NCBI RefSeq assembly: GCF_004151235.1
Contig: NZ_JUIV01000001.1
Coordinates: 62,001-126,000 of the forward strand
DNA length: 64,000 nucleotides
Direction of reading: 5' to 3'
DNA from: Flavobacterium anhuiense
Lineage (GTDB): Bacteria > Bacteroidota > Bacteroidia > Flavobacteriales > Flavobacteriaceae
Of the stretch, positions 26,918 through 35,843 are shown piece after piece; positions within the stretch are counted from its first letter, which is position 1, and each line of letters starts with the position of its first letter. Made by a program: the position numbers and the translations under genes. Under the pieces are notes generated by a model. It saw only the letters and a program-made list of their open reading frames with translations. It was not told the origin of the DNA and did no database searches.

Positions 26918-27496
26918 CTAATATATAACCGATTTAATCTTTAGAACCGAACCAGAAACAGGGTTATAATTAACAAAATTGAATTTGCATAAATTGTGGA
27001 TATTCAAAAGTTTTCCGTAAGGAAGTTCATCTTGTCTAAAATCTGACCAAGGAATTTTTACGGTAGAAAAATGTTTTGGAGAAGCGGGAATACTTACTCT
27101 TGGATGTGAACCTCCATGCACACAACCCGTTCCCTCGTCATTTCCCTCTCTTGCCTGTAGTTTTATAATTTGGGTTGATTGATAAGTAATTTCCACCAAT
27201 TTAGAATCATCAGAAAGATCGGTCGGAACACCATCATTGGTTTCAGAAGGCGTAATCATGACATTCAATTCTATTTCCCCCTTCGGATTGTCTTTTGCTG
27301 TAACAGCAACAATTCCTTTTTCTAGTCTAATTTTGTTTATTTCTTCTTCGCTTTCTATTGCAGGCCCAGCAATAAACCATTTATTCGATTTTACAAGATT
27401 TACTCCATTCTTTTGATGCTTTGCAGAAAAACCAAAAAGCAACAGTAATGGTAAAAATATAAAAATTCGTAGCGTTTGCAAGTTTTTCAAAATCAT
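26918..27496 (-). CDS. Secreted protein with CBM11/CIA30-like C-terminus, function unknown
   Basis: A 192-residue protein with a signal peptide or anchor in residues 8-25 (LRIFIFLPLLLLFGFSA). The body is beta-rich. The end (STVKIPWSDFRQDELPYGKLLNIHNLCKFNFVNYNPVSGSVLKIKSVIY) has the WSDF and KFNF...G.L.I..I pattern seen in CBM11/CIA30-like jelly rolls, which suggests ligand or carbohydrate binding. This assignment is weak. Two cysteines (GTGCVHGGSHPR and LCKF) could form a disulfide. No operon partner. Confidence 0.65.
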   Translation of the reverse strand: MILKNLQTLRIFIFLPLLLLFGFSAKHQKNGVNLVKSNKWFIAGPAIESEEEINKIRLEKGIVAVTAKDNPKGEIELNVMITPSETNDGVPTDLSDDSKLVEITYQSTQIIKLQAREGNDEGTGCVHGGSHPRVSIPASPKHFSTVKIPWSDFRQDELPYGKLLNIHNLCKFNFVNYNPVSGSVLKIKSVIY

Positions 27497-27561
27497 AAGT
27501 TTATCATTTCAAATATAACTTTTTTGCTTCATTCAAAAATCTTTTTAATTCAGATAAAATT

Positions 27562-27593
27562 TTGATTTTATTCTTAATAAAATTTTAAATTTG
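27562..27593 (+). promoter_or_regulatory. Bacteroidota promoter (TTG-N21-TAAATTTG)
   Basis: TTG at 27562-27564, 21 nt, then TAAATTTG at 27586-27593. Both elements fit the consensus and lie about 27 nt upstream of the BamA-like gene. Confidence 0.6.
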
Positions 27594-27620
27594 TAAGAGA
27601 CGGTTTTTAAGATATTGTGC

Positions 27621-28802
27621 GTGAATAGTTTAAGAATTATATACATCTTAGTTTTGTTTTTAATAGGATCGTTTTGTCAGGCTCAAAATGATAGTACAGC
27701 CGTGGGAACTCGAGATATCTTAGATGTTATTCATAAAATTTTTGATAAACAGGATACAATTCGTCCAGATAGAAAACGAAAGCTAACTTTTTCTTTGTTG
27801 CCTGTTCCAGTTGGTGTTAATTCTAGCAATGGTTTGGTGGTTTCTTTTCTGACTACCTTTTACTTGGGAGATGCAGAAAAAACTAAAATGTCTCAAATTA
27901 CCTTTTCGCCTTATTTTAGTTTCAGCAATCAGTTTGTATTTCCGATTCAATCTTATATTTATACAAGTGACAATAAATGGAATCTTATTGGAGATTATCG
28001 GTATATGATTTATCCTCAGGATACTTACGGATTGGGCGCGGACAATTCTGATAAAGAAATGTCAACTCTCGATTACAAACAGTGGCGTTTTTATCAATTT
28101 ATAACAAGGCAGATTGTAGGAAATTACCGTTTGGGAGTTGGTTTTCTTTTCGATAATTATAAAAATATTTCTGAAGAATCTTATATAGACGGAGAAACCG
28201 ATTATTATAAATATATGAATGGCGATTATTCCGATGAGACTTCTTTCGGATTTGCAATTCAAGGTTTGTATGACTCAAGAGAAAATATTATTAACCCAGA
28301 ACAGGGTTTATATGTCGAAGCCGATTTACGGCTCAATACCAGCGGAGTAGAAGATGACAAGTGGCAGTCTATCTATTTTGATGCCCGAAAATACCATTCT
28401 TTTAGTAAAACCAAACATCGGGTTTGGGCTTCTAGAGCTTTTTTTTGGTCCACTTTTGGAGGAAAACCACATTATCTGGATTTGCCAAGTATTGGCTGGG
28501 ATCGTGAAGGAAAAACGGGCCGCGGATTCACCAAAAATAGATATCGAAGCAATGCTTTAATTTATTTTGAAACCGAATACAGAACCGATATAAGCCGAAA
28601 CGGATTTTTTGGCGCTGTTTTTTTTACCAATGTTTCGTCAGTTTCCAAACTTGATACGTATGAATTTAAAAAATGGAATCCTGCGGTTGGAACCGGAATT
28701 CGTATTAAATGGAACAAACGCAACGGCAGTAATTTGGCTTTGGATTACGGAATCAGTAAAAACGACTGGTCGTTGCGCTTAGGGTTATCAGAAAATTTCT
28801 AA
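27621..28802 (+). CDS. BamA/TamA-like outer-membrane barrel protein
   Basis: No ATG is available; I use the GTG at 27621, with a TTG at 27615 as an alternative. Both lead into a signal peptide ending at FCQAQ. The mature protein (about 370 residues) is a beta barrel with alternating aromatic/polar strands, ending in WSLRLGLSENF with a terminal phenylalanine typical of BAM substrates. ESPRE-like surface-antigen features appear as LYDSRENIINPEQGLYVEADLR. It lacks POTRA domains, so it is a barrel-only member of the bacterial surface antigen (D15) family. The role is unknown; it may be a lipid or protein translocation pore. Confidence 0.82.
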   Translation: MNSLRIIYILVLFLIGSFCQAQNDSTAVGTRDILDVIHKIFDKQDTIRPDRKRKLTFSLLPVPVGVNSSNGLVVSFLTTFYLGDAEKTKMSQITFSPYFSFSNQFVFPIQSYIYTSDNKWNLIGDYRYMIYPQDTYGLGADNSDKEMSTLDYKQWRFYQFITRQIVGNYRLGVGFLFDNYKNISEESYIDGETDYYKYMNGDYSDETSFGFAIQGLYDSRENIINPEQGLYVEADLRLNTSGVEDDKWQSIYFDARKYHSFSKTKHRVWASRAFFWSTFGGKPHYLDLPSIGWDREGKTGRGFTKNRYRSNALIYFETEYRTDISRNGFFGAVFFTNVSSVSKLDTYEFKKWNPAVGTGIRIKWNKRNGSNLALDYGISKNDWSLRLGLSENF

Positions 28803-28833
28803 CTTCGGCCAAAATCTACAGACTCAATTATTC

Positions 28834-29997
28834 ATGCAGTTATCGGTTGTTATTTTAAACTACAATGTGCGTTACTTTCTCGAATTATGCCTTTTAAGTG
28901 TTCAGGAAGCAATTGCGTCAATCGATGCAGAAATTATCGTGGTGGATAATAATTCATCAGACGGAAGTGTTTTGATGATGAAACAAAAATTCCCAGACGT
29001 AAAATTGATTGAAAACAAAGAAAATTTTGGTTTTCCAAAAGGCAACAATATTGGTGTTCGTCAAGCGAATGGAAAATATGTTTGCATTCTAAATCCTGAT
29101 ACTGTTGTTGCAGAAGATACCTTTACAAAGATTCTGGCTTTCGCCGAAAGGCAAAATAATCTCGGAATCATTGGCTGTAAATTAATTGATGGAACTGGAG
29201 CATTTCTGCCAGAGAGCAAACGCGGAATTCCAACGCCATGGGTTGCCTTTACAAAAATATTAGGATTGTATAAAATCTTTCCTAAAACCAAACTTTTTAA
29301 TCAATATTACGCTCAACATCTCAATGAAAATGAAACAGGAAAAGTCGATATTCTTGTTGGCGCTTTTATGTTTTTAGAAAGAAAATTGTATGGAGACTTG
29401 AATGGTTTTGATGAAAACTGTTTTATGTATGCCGATGATATTGATTTGTCATATCGTGCTTTGCAAATGCAAAAAACAAATTATTACTTTCACGAAACCA
29501 CTGTTTTGCATTATAAGGGAGAAAGCACCATAAAAGACGAAAAATATATGATGCGTTTTCAGGAAGCTATGAATTTCTTTTATCAGAAACATTTTAAGAA
29601 ATCGCAGTTCTTTAGTATCTTTATTCAAATTGGGGCTTTTTTGTTTTCTATTGCTAAAATGTTTCAAGGAAAACCAAAAGAAAACCCATTGCCGGAAAGT
29701 TATTTTTTATACTCCGAAAATGAGAATTTCGCTAAAAAACTGGCTTCGATTTTGGAAAATAAAGTTGCTTTTTTAGATTTCAAAGGAGAAAAAATGGTAA
29801 ATTCGTGCCTAATTTTAAAGGGTAAAAAGGCAGAGATCATTTTGGATAATCACTATATTTCATTCAAAAAATGTATCGAAATCATAGAAACTCTTAAAGA
29901 TAAGCAGGTTACTTTTAAAATTTTTCCCAAAAATACGGGTTTTATTATTGGAAGTAATTCAAGGAATGACAGAGGGCAAATCGTGAAAATTGAGTAA
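28834..29997 (+). CDS. Family 2 glycosyltransferase
   Basis: A 387-residue protein with a GT-A N-terminal domain. LSVVILNYNVRYFLELCL is at 3-20, IIVVDNNSSDGS near 34, the DXD-like NPDT near 87, and ADDIDLSYRA (acidic catalytic motif) near 205. The rhamnosyltransferase-like layout fits GT2 enzymes that extend cell-surface glycans. A hydrophobic segment near residue 260 may tether it to the membrane. The C-terminal 100 residues form a separate Rossmann-like region with unclear function. It starts 32 nt after the BamA-like gene and may share its transcript. Confidence 0.88.
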   Translation: MQLSVVILNYNVRYFLELCLLSVQEAIASIDAEIIVVDNNSSDGSVLMMKQKFPDVKLIENKENFGFPKGNNIGVRQANGKYVCILNPDTVVAEDTFTKILAFAERQNNLGIIGCKLIDGTGAFLPESKRGIPTPWVAFTKILGLYKIFPKTKLFNQYYAQHLNENETGKVDILVGAFMFLERKLYGDLNGFDENCFMYADDIDLSYRALQMQKTNYYFHETTVLHYKGESTIKDEKYMMRFQEAMNFFYQKHFKKSQFFSIFIQIGAFLFSIAKMFQGKPKENPLPESYFLYSENENFAKKLASILENKVAFLDFKGEKMVNSCLILKGKKAEIILDNHYISFKKCIEIIETLKDKQVTFKIFPKNTGFIIGSNSRNDRGQIVKIE

Positions 29998-30081
29998 AAA
30001 ATTATATTAAGTGTAATTTATATTTAAAAATTTCATTAATTTCGCAATCTGAAAATCAAAAACATCTTTTAGATTAACAAT

Positions 30082-31437
30082 ATGGCAAGATTTGAATTAA
30101 AGCTTCCTAAAATGGGAGAAAGCGTCGCTGAAGCAACCATTACAAACTGGTTGAAAGAAGTTGGAGACAAAATTGAGGCTGATGAAGCCGTACTCGAAAT
30201 TGCAACAGATAAAGTTGACAGCGAAGTGCCTAGTGAAGTATCAGGAATTTTAGTTGAGCAATTGTTTGGTAAAGATGATTTAGTGCAAGTGGGGCAAACT
30301 ATTGCCATTATTGAAACTGAAGGCGGAGAAACAGCAACTCCAGAAGCTGTAAACGCAGTTCAAGAAACTGCTGCTCCTGCAGAAGCTGCCGAAATCGAAA
30401 AAACAATCGAATCGGTTAAAGAAACGGTAACTTCTCATGATTTCTCAGGATCAGATAAATTCTTTTCTCCTTTGGTAAAAAATATTGCAAAAGAAGAAGG
30501 TCTTTCTTTAAGTGAACTTGAAAATATTGCTGGTTCTGGAAAAGACGGACGAGTAACAAAAGAAGATATTCTGAAATATGTAGAGGCTCGTAAATCGGGT
30601 TCTGTTCAAGCGCCTCAAACAGTTGAAGCTCCAAAAGTAGTTGTTGAAACTCCAAAAACTGAAGCTCCAAAAGCAGTTGAGCCAATTGTTCAAAAAAGCC
30701 AACAAGCGGTTCCAGTTTCTGTAAACGGTGCTGACGAAATTGTTGAAATGGACAGAATGCGTAAGTTGATTTCAGGTTATATGGTGGCTTCGGTTCAGAC
30801 TTCGGCTCACGTACAATCTTTTATTGAAGTTGACGTAACGAATATTGTGAAATGGAGAGATAAAGTAAAAGCTGCTTTCGAAAAAAGAGAAGGTGAGAAA
30901 TTGACTTTTACTCCAATTATGATGGAAGCTGTTGCAAAAGCTTTAAAAGATTTCCCTGGAATGAATATTTCAGTTGACGGAGATTATATCATTAAAAAGA
31001 AAAATATCAATTTAGGAATGGCGGCGGCATTGCCAAACGGAAATTTAATTGTTCCTGTAATTAAAAATGCAGATCAATTGAATTTGGTTGGAATGGCAAA
31101 AGCGGTGAACGATTTAGGAAACCGTGCAAAAGCTGGAAAACTAAAACCAGACGATACTCAAGGTGGAACTTATACTGTAACGAATGTTGGTACTTTTGGA
31201 AGTGTTTTCGGAACGCCAATTATCAATCAGCCACAAGTAGGTATTCTAGCGCTTGGAGCAATTCGTAAAGTTCCTGCGGTTATCGAAACTCCAGAAGGAG
31301 ATTTTATCGGAATACGTCAGAAAATGTTCTTGTCACACTCTTACGATCATAGAGTAGTTGATGGAGCTTTGGGAGGAAGTTTTGTGAAAAGAGTAGCAGA
31401 ATACTTGGAAGCTTTTGATGTCGATAGAGATTTCTAA
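30082..31437 (+). CDS. 2-oxoacid dehydrogenase complex E2 (dihydrolipoamide acyltransferase)
   Basis: A 451-residue E2 core subunit. The lipoyl domain is at 1-78 with the modified lysine K44 in EIATDKVDSEVPS. A peripheral-subunit-binding domain lies at about 138-175 (FSPLVKNIAKEEGLSLSELENIAGSGKDGRVTKEDIL). An Ala/Pro/Lys-rich linker is at 180-215. The catalytic domain ends with HSYDHRVVDGALGG, which carries the active-site histidine and aspartate region. The lipoyl and catalytic sequence fits pyruvate, 2-oxoglutarate or branched-chain E2; the substrate class is uncertain. It is a single gene here without E1 or E3 neighbours. Confidence 0.93.
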   Translation: MARFELKLPKMGESVAEATITNWLKEVGDKIEADEAVLEIATDKVDSEVPSEVSGILVEQLFGKDDLVQVGQTIAIIETEGGETATPEAVNAVQETAAPAEAAEIEKTIESVKETVTSHDFSGSDKFFSPLVKNIAKEEGLSLSELENIAGSGKDGRVTKEDILKYVEARKSGSVQAPQTVEAPKVVVETPKTEAPKAVEPIVQKSQQAVPVSVNGADEIVEMDRMRKLISGYMVASVQTSAHVQSFIEVDVTNIVKWRDKVKAAFEKREGEKLTFTPIMMEAVAKALKDFPGMNISVDGDYIIKKKNINLGMAAALPNGNLIVPVIKNADQLNLVGMAKAVNDLGNRAKAGKLKPDDTQGGTYTVTNVGTFGSVFGTPIINQPQVGILALGAIRKVPAVIETPEGDFIGIRQKMFLSHSYDHRVVDGALGGSFVKRVAEYLEAFDVDRDF

Positions 31438-31459
31438 AAATCGATTATAAAATAAATTC

Positions 31460-31495
31460 AAATCCGATAGGTTTAAGACTTGTCGGATTTTTTTC
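31460..31495 (+). terminator. Intrinsic terminator of the E2 gene
   Basis: A 13-bp stem (31460-31472 with 31478-31490, containing AAATCCGA / TCGGATTT and two G-U pairs) has a 5-nt loop followed by a T-run. Confidence 0.85.
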
Positions 31496-31630
31496 TTTTG
31501 TAAGAAAAGAATTAAGTGGAAATGCGTGGTAAGGTTGTGAGCTTATTTTGGAAAAAGTTAAAATCACAAATTGAAAGCTTTTTTTAGGCAAAAAAACTTA
31601 GAATAAGGGAAGATATTCCGCTTTAAAAAT

Positions 31631-31638
31631 TACATTTG
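31631..31638 (+). promoter_or_regulatory. Putative -7 box for the exonuclease gene
   Basis: TACATTTG matches TAnnTTTG exactly and lies 20 nt before the ATG at 31659. No TTG at the -33 position was found. Confidence 0.4.
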
Positions 31639-31658
31639 TAAACTTATAAAAATTAGAA

Positions 31659-32429
31659 ATGGAATTAAAACTTAACAAACCAATTTGCTTTTTTGATCTC
31701 GAAACAACGGGAATTGATATCGGTAAAGATAGAATCGTAGAAATTTCAATATTCAAAGTTTTTCCTAACGGAAACAAAGAAAGTAAAACTTGGCTGGTAA
31801 ATCCAACAATTCCAATTCCTCCACAAACAACTGCAGTTCATGGCATCACTGATGAGAAAGTAGCTAATGAGCCAACCTTTGCAGAACTTGCTCCGCACAT
31901 TCATAATATGATTAAAGATAGTGATTTGGGCGGATTCAACTCAGATCGTTTCGATATTCCGCTTTTAGCAGAAGAATTGCTTCGTGCAGGAGTCGATTTT
32001 GATATGAAAAACAAAGTTTCTGTAGATGTTCAGACTATTTTTCATAAAATGGAAGAGCGTACATTAAGTGCTGCATTTAAGTTTTATTGCGGAAAAAGTT
32101 TGGATAATGCTCACTCTGCAGAAGCTGATACAATGGCAACTTATGAAATTTTAAAAGCTCAGTTAGATCGTTATCCGGAATTAGAAAATGATATGAAGGC
32201 ATTGTCTGAATTTACAACTCGTAAAAAAATAGCAGATTTTGCAGGAATGATCGCTTTTGATAAAGATGATGAGGAAATTTTTACTTTTGGAAAACACAAA
32301 GGGGCAAAGGTGGAGAAAGTTTTAGAAGCAGAACCAGGATATTTCAGCTGGATTCAAAATGCTGATTTTCCGTTGTACACCAAAAAAGTTTTGACAGCAA
32401 TTAAATTAAGAAAATTAAATACGAAATAA
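31659..32429 (+). CDS. DnaQ-like 3'-5' exonuclease with C-terminal DUF3820-type domain
   Basis: A 256-residue protein. The DEDDh exonuclease fold is at about 8-175: FFDLETTGID (D13, E15), then LGGFNSDRFDIPLL and the conserved histidine in AHSAEADTMATYEIL. This is the proofreading-type nuclease family (polymerase III epsilon-like). The C-terminal part (FTFGKHKGAKVEKVLEAEPGYFSWIQNADF, about 205-235) matches the small FGKHKG domain found fused to such exonucleases. It probably acts in DNA repair or RNA/DNA trimming rather than as the replicative epsilon subunit. It is a single gene followed by an octamer array. Confidence 0.88.
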   Translation: MELKLNKPICFFDLETTGIDIGKDRIVEISIFKVFPNGNKESKTWLVNPTIPIPPQTTAVHGITDEKVANEPTFAELAPHIHNMIKDSDLGGFNSDRFDIPLLAEELLRAGVDFDMKNKVSVDVQTIFHKMEERTLSAAFKFYCGKSLDNAHSAEADTMATYEILKAQLDRYPELENDMKALSEFTTRKKIADFAGMIAFDKDDEEIFTFGKHKGAKVEKVLEAEPGYFSWIQNADFPLYTKKVLTAIKLRKLNTK

Positions 32430-32509
32430 GTTTCTAAGATGCTAAGGTTCTGAGATTCTAAGTGTTTTTAGATTCTTAGTGTCTTAGCATCTCAGTATCT
32501 TAGCAACTT
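32430..32509. repeat. AAGATNCT octamer array with inverted arms
   Basis: AAGTTTCT, AAGATGCT, AAGGTTCT and GAGATTCT are followed by a short loop (TGTTTTTA). Reverse-sense units then follow (GATTCTTA, GTGTCTTA, GCATCTCA, GTATCTTA). The two arms form a long hairpin that fills the gap between two forward genes. Confidence 0.8.
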
Positions 32510-32517
32510 GAAAAAGA

Positions 32518-33129
32518 ATGAAAATAGTTTGTGTCGGCAGGAATTATGCCAATCATATCGAAGAGTTGAAAAACGAGCGTCCGAGTGAGCCTGTTGTTTT
32601 TATGAAGCCTGATTCTGCTGTTTTGCTGAAGCAGCATCCGTTTGTTATTCCCGAATTTTCAGAAGATGTTCATCATGAAATTGAAATAATCGTAAAGATT
32701 AATAAAGTCGGAAAATATATTGAGCCGAAATTTGCTCATAAATATTATGATGATATAAGTGTAGGAATTGATTTTACTGCGAGAGATTTGCAAAGTAAAT
32801 TGAAAGAAAAAGGACTTCCGTGGGAAAAAGCTAAGGCGTTTGACGGTTCAGCGGTTATTGGAGATTTTTTGCCAAAAACTGACTTTGTTTCTATGGAAAA
32901 TCTTAATTTTGAATTGAAAACAAATGGTGAAACAGTTCAAAAAGGAAATTCAAGCATGATGCTTTGGAAGATTGATGAATTAATCTCTCATGTGTCTCAG
33001 TTTTTTACTTTAAAAATTGGAGATATTATTTTTACAGGAACGCCGGCAGGTGTTGCAGCTGTAAAACCAAATGATGTTTTAGAAGGCTTTTTAGAAGATA
33101 AAAAATTATTCAGAATACAAGTAAAATAA
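32518..33129 (+). CDS. Fumarylacetoacetate hydrolase (FAH) family protein
   Basis: A 203-residue single-domain FAH-fold enzyme. HHEIEIIVKI at 52-61 gives the two metal-binding glutamates (E54, E56); VGIDFTARDLQ near 84 gives the third acidic ligand. GLPWEKAKAFDGSAVIGDF and FTGTPAGVA are conserved family blocks. Members hydrolyse acylpyruvates or decarboxylate oxaloacetate or fumarylpyruvate using Mg2+. The stop codon overlaps the next start (TAATG). Confidence 0.9.
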   Translation: MKIVCVGRNYANHIEELKNERPSEPVVFMKPDSAVLLKQHPFVIPEFSEDVHHEIEIIVKINKVGKYIEPKFAHKYYDDISVGIDFTARDLQSKLKEKGLPWEKAKAFDGSAVIGDFLPKTDFVSMENLNFELKTNGETVQKGNSSMMLWKIDELISHVSQFFTLKIGDIIFTGTPAGVAAVKPNDVLEGFLEDKKLFRIQVK

Positions 33130-33473
33130 TGGCTTTAAAGTACAACCTTTCGAAAGTATATGCGCTTTCAGATAACGATCCTGAATTTGTAAATCAAATT
33201 TTAACTTTATTTGTTACAGAAGTTCCGGAAGATTTAAAACAAATTAAAGAAGGAATTAAAAAGAAGGATCACAAATATGCCTATTCGTATGCGCACAAAA
33301 TAAAGCCAACATTAGACTTAATGGGTTTAAATGTGGCTTTTGAAGAAATCTTGCAGGTAGAAGCATGGACAAAAGCCGAAGGCAAGAAAAAAGATATTAT
33401 CGAAACTTTTAAAAGTATTAAAGTACAGGTAAAAGAAGCGATTAAAGAAATTAAGAAAGATTTTGATCTTTAA
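33129..33473 (+). CDS. Orphan histidine phosphotransfer (Hpt) domain protein
   Basis: A 114-residue helical protein. YAHKIKPTLDLMG near residue 55 carries the phospho-accepting histidine (H56), and the pattern HxxKxxxxxMG is typical of Hpt domains that relay phosphate between hybrid kinases and response regulators. No kinase is adjacent. The gene starts at the ATG that overlaps the FAH stop by one base, so the two are co-translated. The partner kinase or regulator must be encoded elsewhere. Confidence 0.85.
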   Translation: MALKYNLSKVYALSDNDPEFVNQILTLFVTEVPEDLKQIKEGIKKKDHKYAYSYAHKIKPTLDLMGLNVAFEEILQVEAWTKAEGKKKDIIETFKSIKVQVKEAIKEIKKDFDL

Positions 33474-33480
33474 TATAAAA

Positions 33481-33530
33481 TTTGGCTTATTCCTGATTTC
33501 TTTAAATTAAGGAATAAGTCAAAATCATTT
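33481..33530 (+). terminator. Probable terminator after the FAH-Hpt pair
   Basis: A 14-bp stem (33481-33494 with 33510-33523) has TTTGGCTTATTCCT on one arm and a 15-nt loop. It is followed by a T-rich but interrupted tail. Confidence 0.6.
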
Positions 33531-33656
33531 TTTAAATTTTGTAAGCGGCTTATAGTCTGTAAAAGCTGTTAATACCTTCCTCCAAGACAAAATTTAAATT
33601 TTCTACTTATAAATTATAGTCTTGCTTAATGTAAGAATCAAAAATATTTCACTGAT

Positions 33657-34910
33657 ATGAAAGCAGCAATTATTACTATTGGAGATGAAATCTTAATTGG
33701 CCAAATCGTAGATACAAATTCGGCTTTTATTGCTAAATCACTCGATAGAATTGGAGTTGAGGTGGCAGAAATGCTATCGATAAGCGATGATAAAAAACAT
33801 ATTTTAGACACTTTTGCGCAATTGCAAAACAAAGTAGATGTTGTTATTGTGACAGGCGGATTGGGGCCAACGAAAGATGATGTTACAAAGAAAACATTCT
33901 GTGAATACTTTGATGATGAGTTGGTTGTAGATCAAAAAGTTTTAGCTCATGTTACAGAACTGATAGAAGGTTTTTACAAAAGGCCAATTTCTCAAATGAA
34001 CAAAGATCAGGCTCTGGTTCCATCAACTTGTACGGTGTTGCATAATAAAGTGGGTACAGCACCAGGGATGTGGATGAAAAAAGAAAATACGGTTTTTATC
34101 TCGCTTCCAGGAGTTCCTTACGAAATGAAATATTTGGTTGAAGAGGAGATAATTCCAAAAATCGTTCGCGAATATAAACGTCCTTATATTATTCATAAAA
34201 CCATTTTAACTTATGGTCAGGGAGAAAGTTTAGTTGCAGAACGTATTGAACAATGGGAAAACAATCTTCCTGAATTTATAAAATTGGCTTATCTGCCAAA
34301 TCCAGGACGAGTTCGTCTCCGTCTAACAGCCCGCGGAACGAATAAGGAAGAATTAGAAGAGGCTATAGAAAGTAATGTGCAATCATTGGACGCCATAATT
34401 CACGATATAATTGTGGGTTACGACGAAAATGAAACAATTGAAACTGTAATTGGCAAATTGCTTTCTAAACAAAATAAAACAATCTCAACAGCAGAAAGTT
34501 GTACAGGAGGAAGGATTGCTTCTCTACTGTCATCTGTTCCAGGTTCATCAAGCTATTTTAAAGGAAGCGTGGTGTCTTATGCGACAGAGGCAAAAGTAAA
34601 TGTTTTGGGAGTTGCTCAAGATTTGATAGATCAATTTTCTGTAGTTAGCGCTGAGGTTGCGTCAGTTATGGCTTTGAATGTTAAAGCATTGCTGAAAACC
34701 GACTATGCACTGGCAACGACGGGCAATGCAGGGCCTTCAAAAGGTGATTCTGATGCTGAAATTGGCACTGTTTTTATCGCTTTGGCGACGCCAGACGGAG
34801 TAATTGTAGAGGAATTTAGCTTCGGACAACCTCGTGAAAAAGTGATAGATAGGGCATCTGTTAAGAGTTTGGAAATACTGCAGAAAGAAATTTTAAAATT
34901 TGTGCAATAA
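33657..34910 (+). CDS. cinA: CinA family protein (MoCF-like domain plus nicotinamide-nucleotide amidohydrolase)
   Basis: A 417-residue two-domain protein. The N-terminal MoCF-type domain (about 3-170) has [20 protein letters not shown] and [14 protein letters not shown], the signature of COG1058/CinA pyrophosphatase. The C-terminal domain (about 258-415) has [36 protein letters not shown], the PncC/CinA amidohydrolase core with its serine and the TGNAGP motif. It salvages NMN or NAD-related nucleotides. It is transcribed just upstream of the L28-L33 ribosomal genes, as is common in the phylum. Confidence 0.92.
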   Translation: MKAAIITIGDEILIGQIVDTNSAFIAKSLDRIGVEVAEMLSISDDKKHILDTFAQLQNKVDVVIVTGGLGPTKDDVTKKTFCEYFDDELVVDQKVLAHVTELIEGFYKRPISQMNKDQALVPSTCTVLHNKVGTAPGMWMKKENTVFISLPGVPYEMKYLVEEEIIPKIVREYKRPYIIHKTILTYGQGESLVAERIEQWENNLPEFIKLAYLPNPGRVRLRLTARGTNKEELEEAIESNVQSLDAIIHDIIVGYDENETIETVIGKLLSKQNKTISTAESCTGGRIASLLSSVPGSSSYFKGSVVSYATEAKVNVLGVAQDLIDQFSVVSAEVASVMALNVKALLKTDYALATTGNAGPSKGDSDAEIGTVFIALATPDGVIVEEFSFGQPREKVIDRASVKSLEILQKEILKFVQ

Positions 34911-34981
34911 TTTTTTGCTACAATGGTTTATTTTTCTTTTCTTTGCACCCTGATTTTGAATAACGATAAAAGATAAGTATA

Positions 34982-35218
34982 ATGTCAAGAGTTTGTGACC
35001 TTACAGGTAAAAGAGCGATGGTAGGAAATAACGTTTCTCACGCTATGAACAAAACTAAGAGAAAGTTTTCTGTAAACTTAGTTAAAAAGCGTTTTTATCT
35101 TCCAGAAGAAGATAGATGGATTACTCTTAGAGTAGCAGCATCTACGATAAAAACAATTAATAAAAATGGAATCACTGCAGTTTTGAAAAAAGCGCAGTCA
35201 GAAGGATTTATCAAATAA
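34982..35218 (+). CDS. rpmB: Ribosomal protein L28 (bL28)
   Basis: 78 residues, basic, cytosolic component of the large ribosomal subunit. [43 protein letters not shown] contains the L28 pattern (CDLTGK, the conserved HA..KTKR stretch and the basic end). No zinc cysteine pair is present. It is the first of three small ribosomal genes; bL33 and a DUF4295 protein follow. Confidence 0.95.
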   Translation: MSRVCDLTGKRAMVGNNVSHAMNKTKRKFSVNLVKKRFYLPEEDRWITLRVAASTIKTINKNGITAVLKKAQSEGFIK

Positions 35219-35245
35219 TCTTTTCCTAAATAAATATATAGCAAG

Positions 35246-35428
35246 ATGGCAAAGAAAGGTAATAGAATCCAAGTAATTTTAGAATGTACTGAGCACAAAA
35301 CTTCTGGTGTTCCAGGAACTTCTAGATATATTACAACTAAGAACAAAAAAAATACTCCAGATAGATTAGAGATTAAAAAATTTAATCCAATCTTAAAAAG
35401 AGTAACTGTTCACAAAGAAATTAAGTAA
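35246..35428 (+). CDS. rpmG: Ribosomal protein L33 (bL33)
   Basis: 60 residues, basic. [59 protein letters not shown] has the L33 pattern (R-Q-V-I-L-E-C-T, then [10 protein letters not shown] and LKR). Only one cysteine is left, so the zinc ribbon of some L33 forms is missing. The gene follows rpmB by 27 nt. Confidence 0.95.
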
Positions 35429-35501
35429 TAATTAGAGATTTTGATAAAATCTCAAATGGTTTTTCATTTGAAGATTTATTGAATTCCAAAACATTTGAAT
35501 C

Positions 35502-35654
35502 ATGGCAAAGAAAACCGTAGCATCGTTACAAACATCTTCTAAGAGATTATCAAAAGCCATCAAAATGGTAAAATCTCCTAAAACTGGTGCATATACATTC
35601 GTAGAATCTATTATGGCTCCTGAAGAAGTTGATGAATTCTTGAAAAAGAAATAA
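35502..35654 (+). CDS. DUF4295 small ribosome-associated protein (bL38-like)
   Basis: A 50-residue basic protein, from ATG 35502 to TAA 35654, easily missed because of its size. It begins MAKKTVASLQTSSKRLSK and ends with MAPEEVDEFLKKK. The DUF4295 family is almost always encoded after rpmB-rpmG in Bacteroidota. From memory, a ribosome structure of Flavobacterium assigned such a protein as a new large-subunit protein, bL38; I could not check this. The gene position and charge support a ribosomal role. Confidence 0.88.
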   Translation: MAKKTVASLQTSSKRLSKAIKMVKSPKTGAYTFVESIMAPEEVDEFLKKK

Positions 35655-35673
35655 TTACAATTACATTATATAG

Positions 35674-35706
35674 AAAAGCTACTTTCATTCGGAAGTAGCT
35701 TTTTTA
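35674..35706 (+). terminator. Intrinsic terminator of the L28-L33-DUF4295 operon
   Basis: The 11-bp stem AAAAGCTACTT / AAGTAGCTTTT (35674-35684 and 35693-35703) has an 8-nt loop and a T-run. Confidence 0.85.
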
Positions 35707-35711
35707 TTACC

Positions 35712-35719
35712 TATATTTG
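35712..35719 (+). promoter_or_regulatory. Putative -7 box for ftsY
   Basis: TATATTTG is an exact -7 box right after the ribosomal terminator. It lies 124 nt before the ftsY ATG, which implies a long leader. That leader contains a 9-bp inverted repeat GATTTCTTG / CAAGAAATC at 35790-35816. Confidence 0.4.
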
Positions 35720-35843
35720 TCTAAAAATTTAAAGAATCGTAACAATTGGCCTTTTTTTGAGAAACAATTGCGCTTTCTTTAAAGATTTGGATTTCTTGTC
35801 TAGAAATCAAGAAATCTAGTAAATCTAAATAATCTACAAAAAA

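Noticed and set aside
35095..35346. An 83-codon reverse frame across rpmB and rpmG
   Set aside because: It lies antisense to two essential ribosomal genes, has no promoter on that strand and no family similarity.
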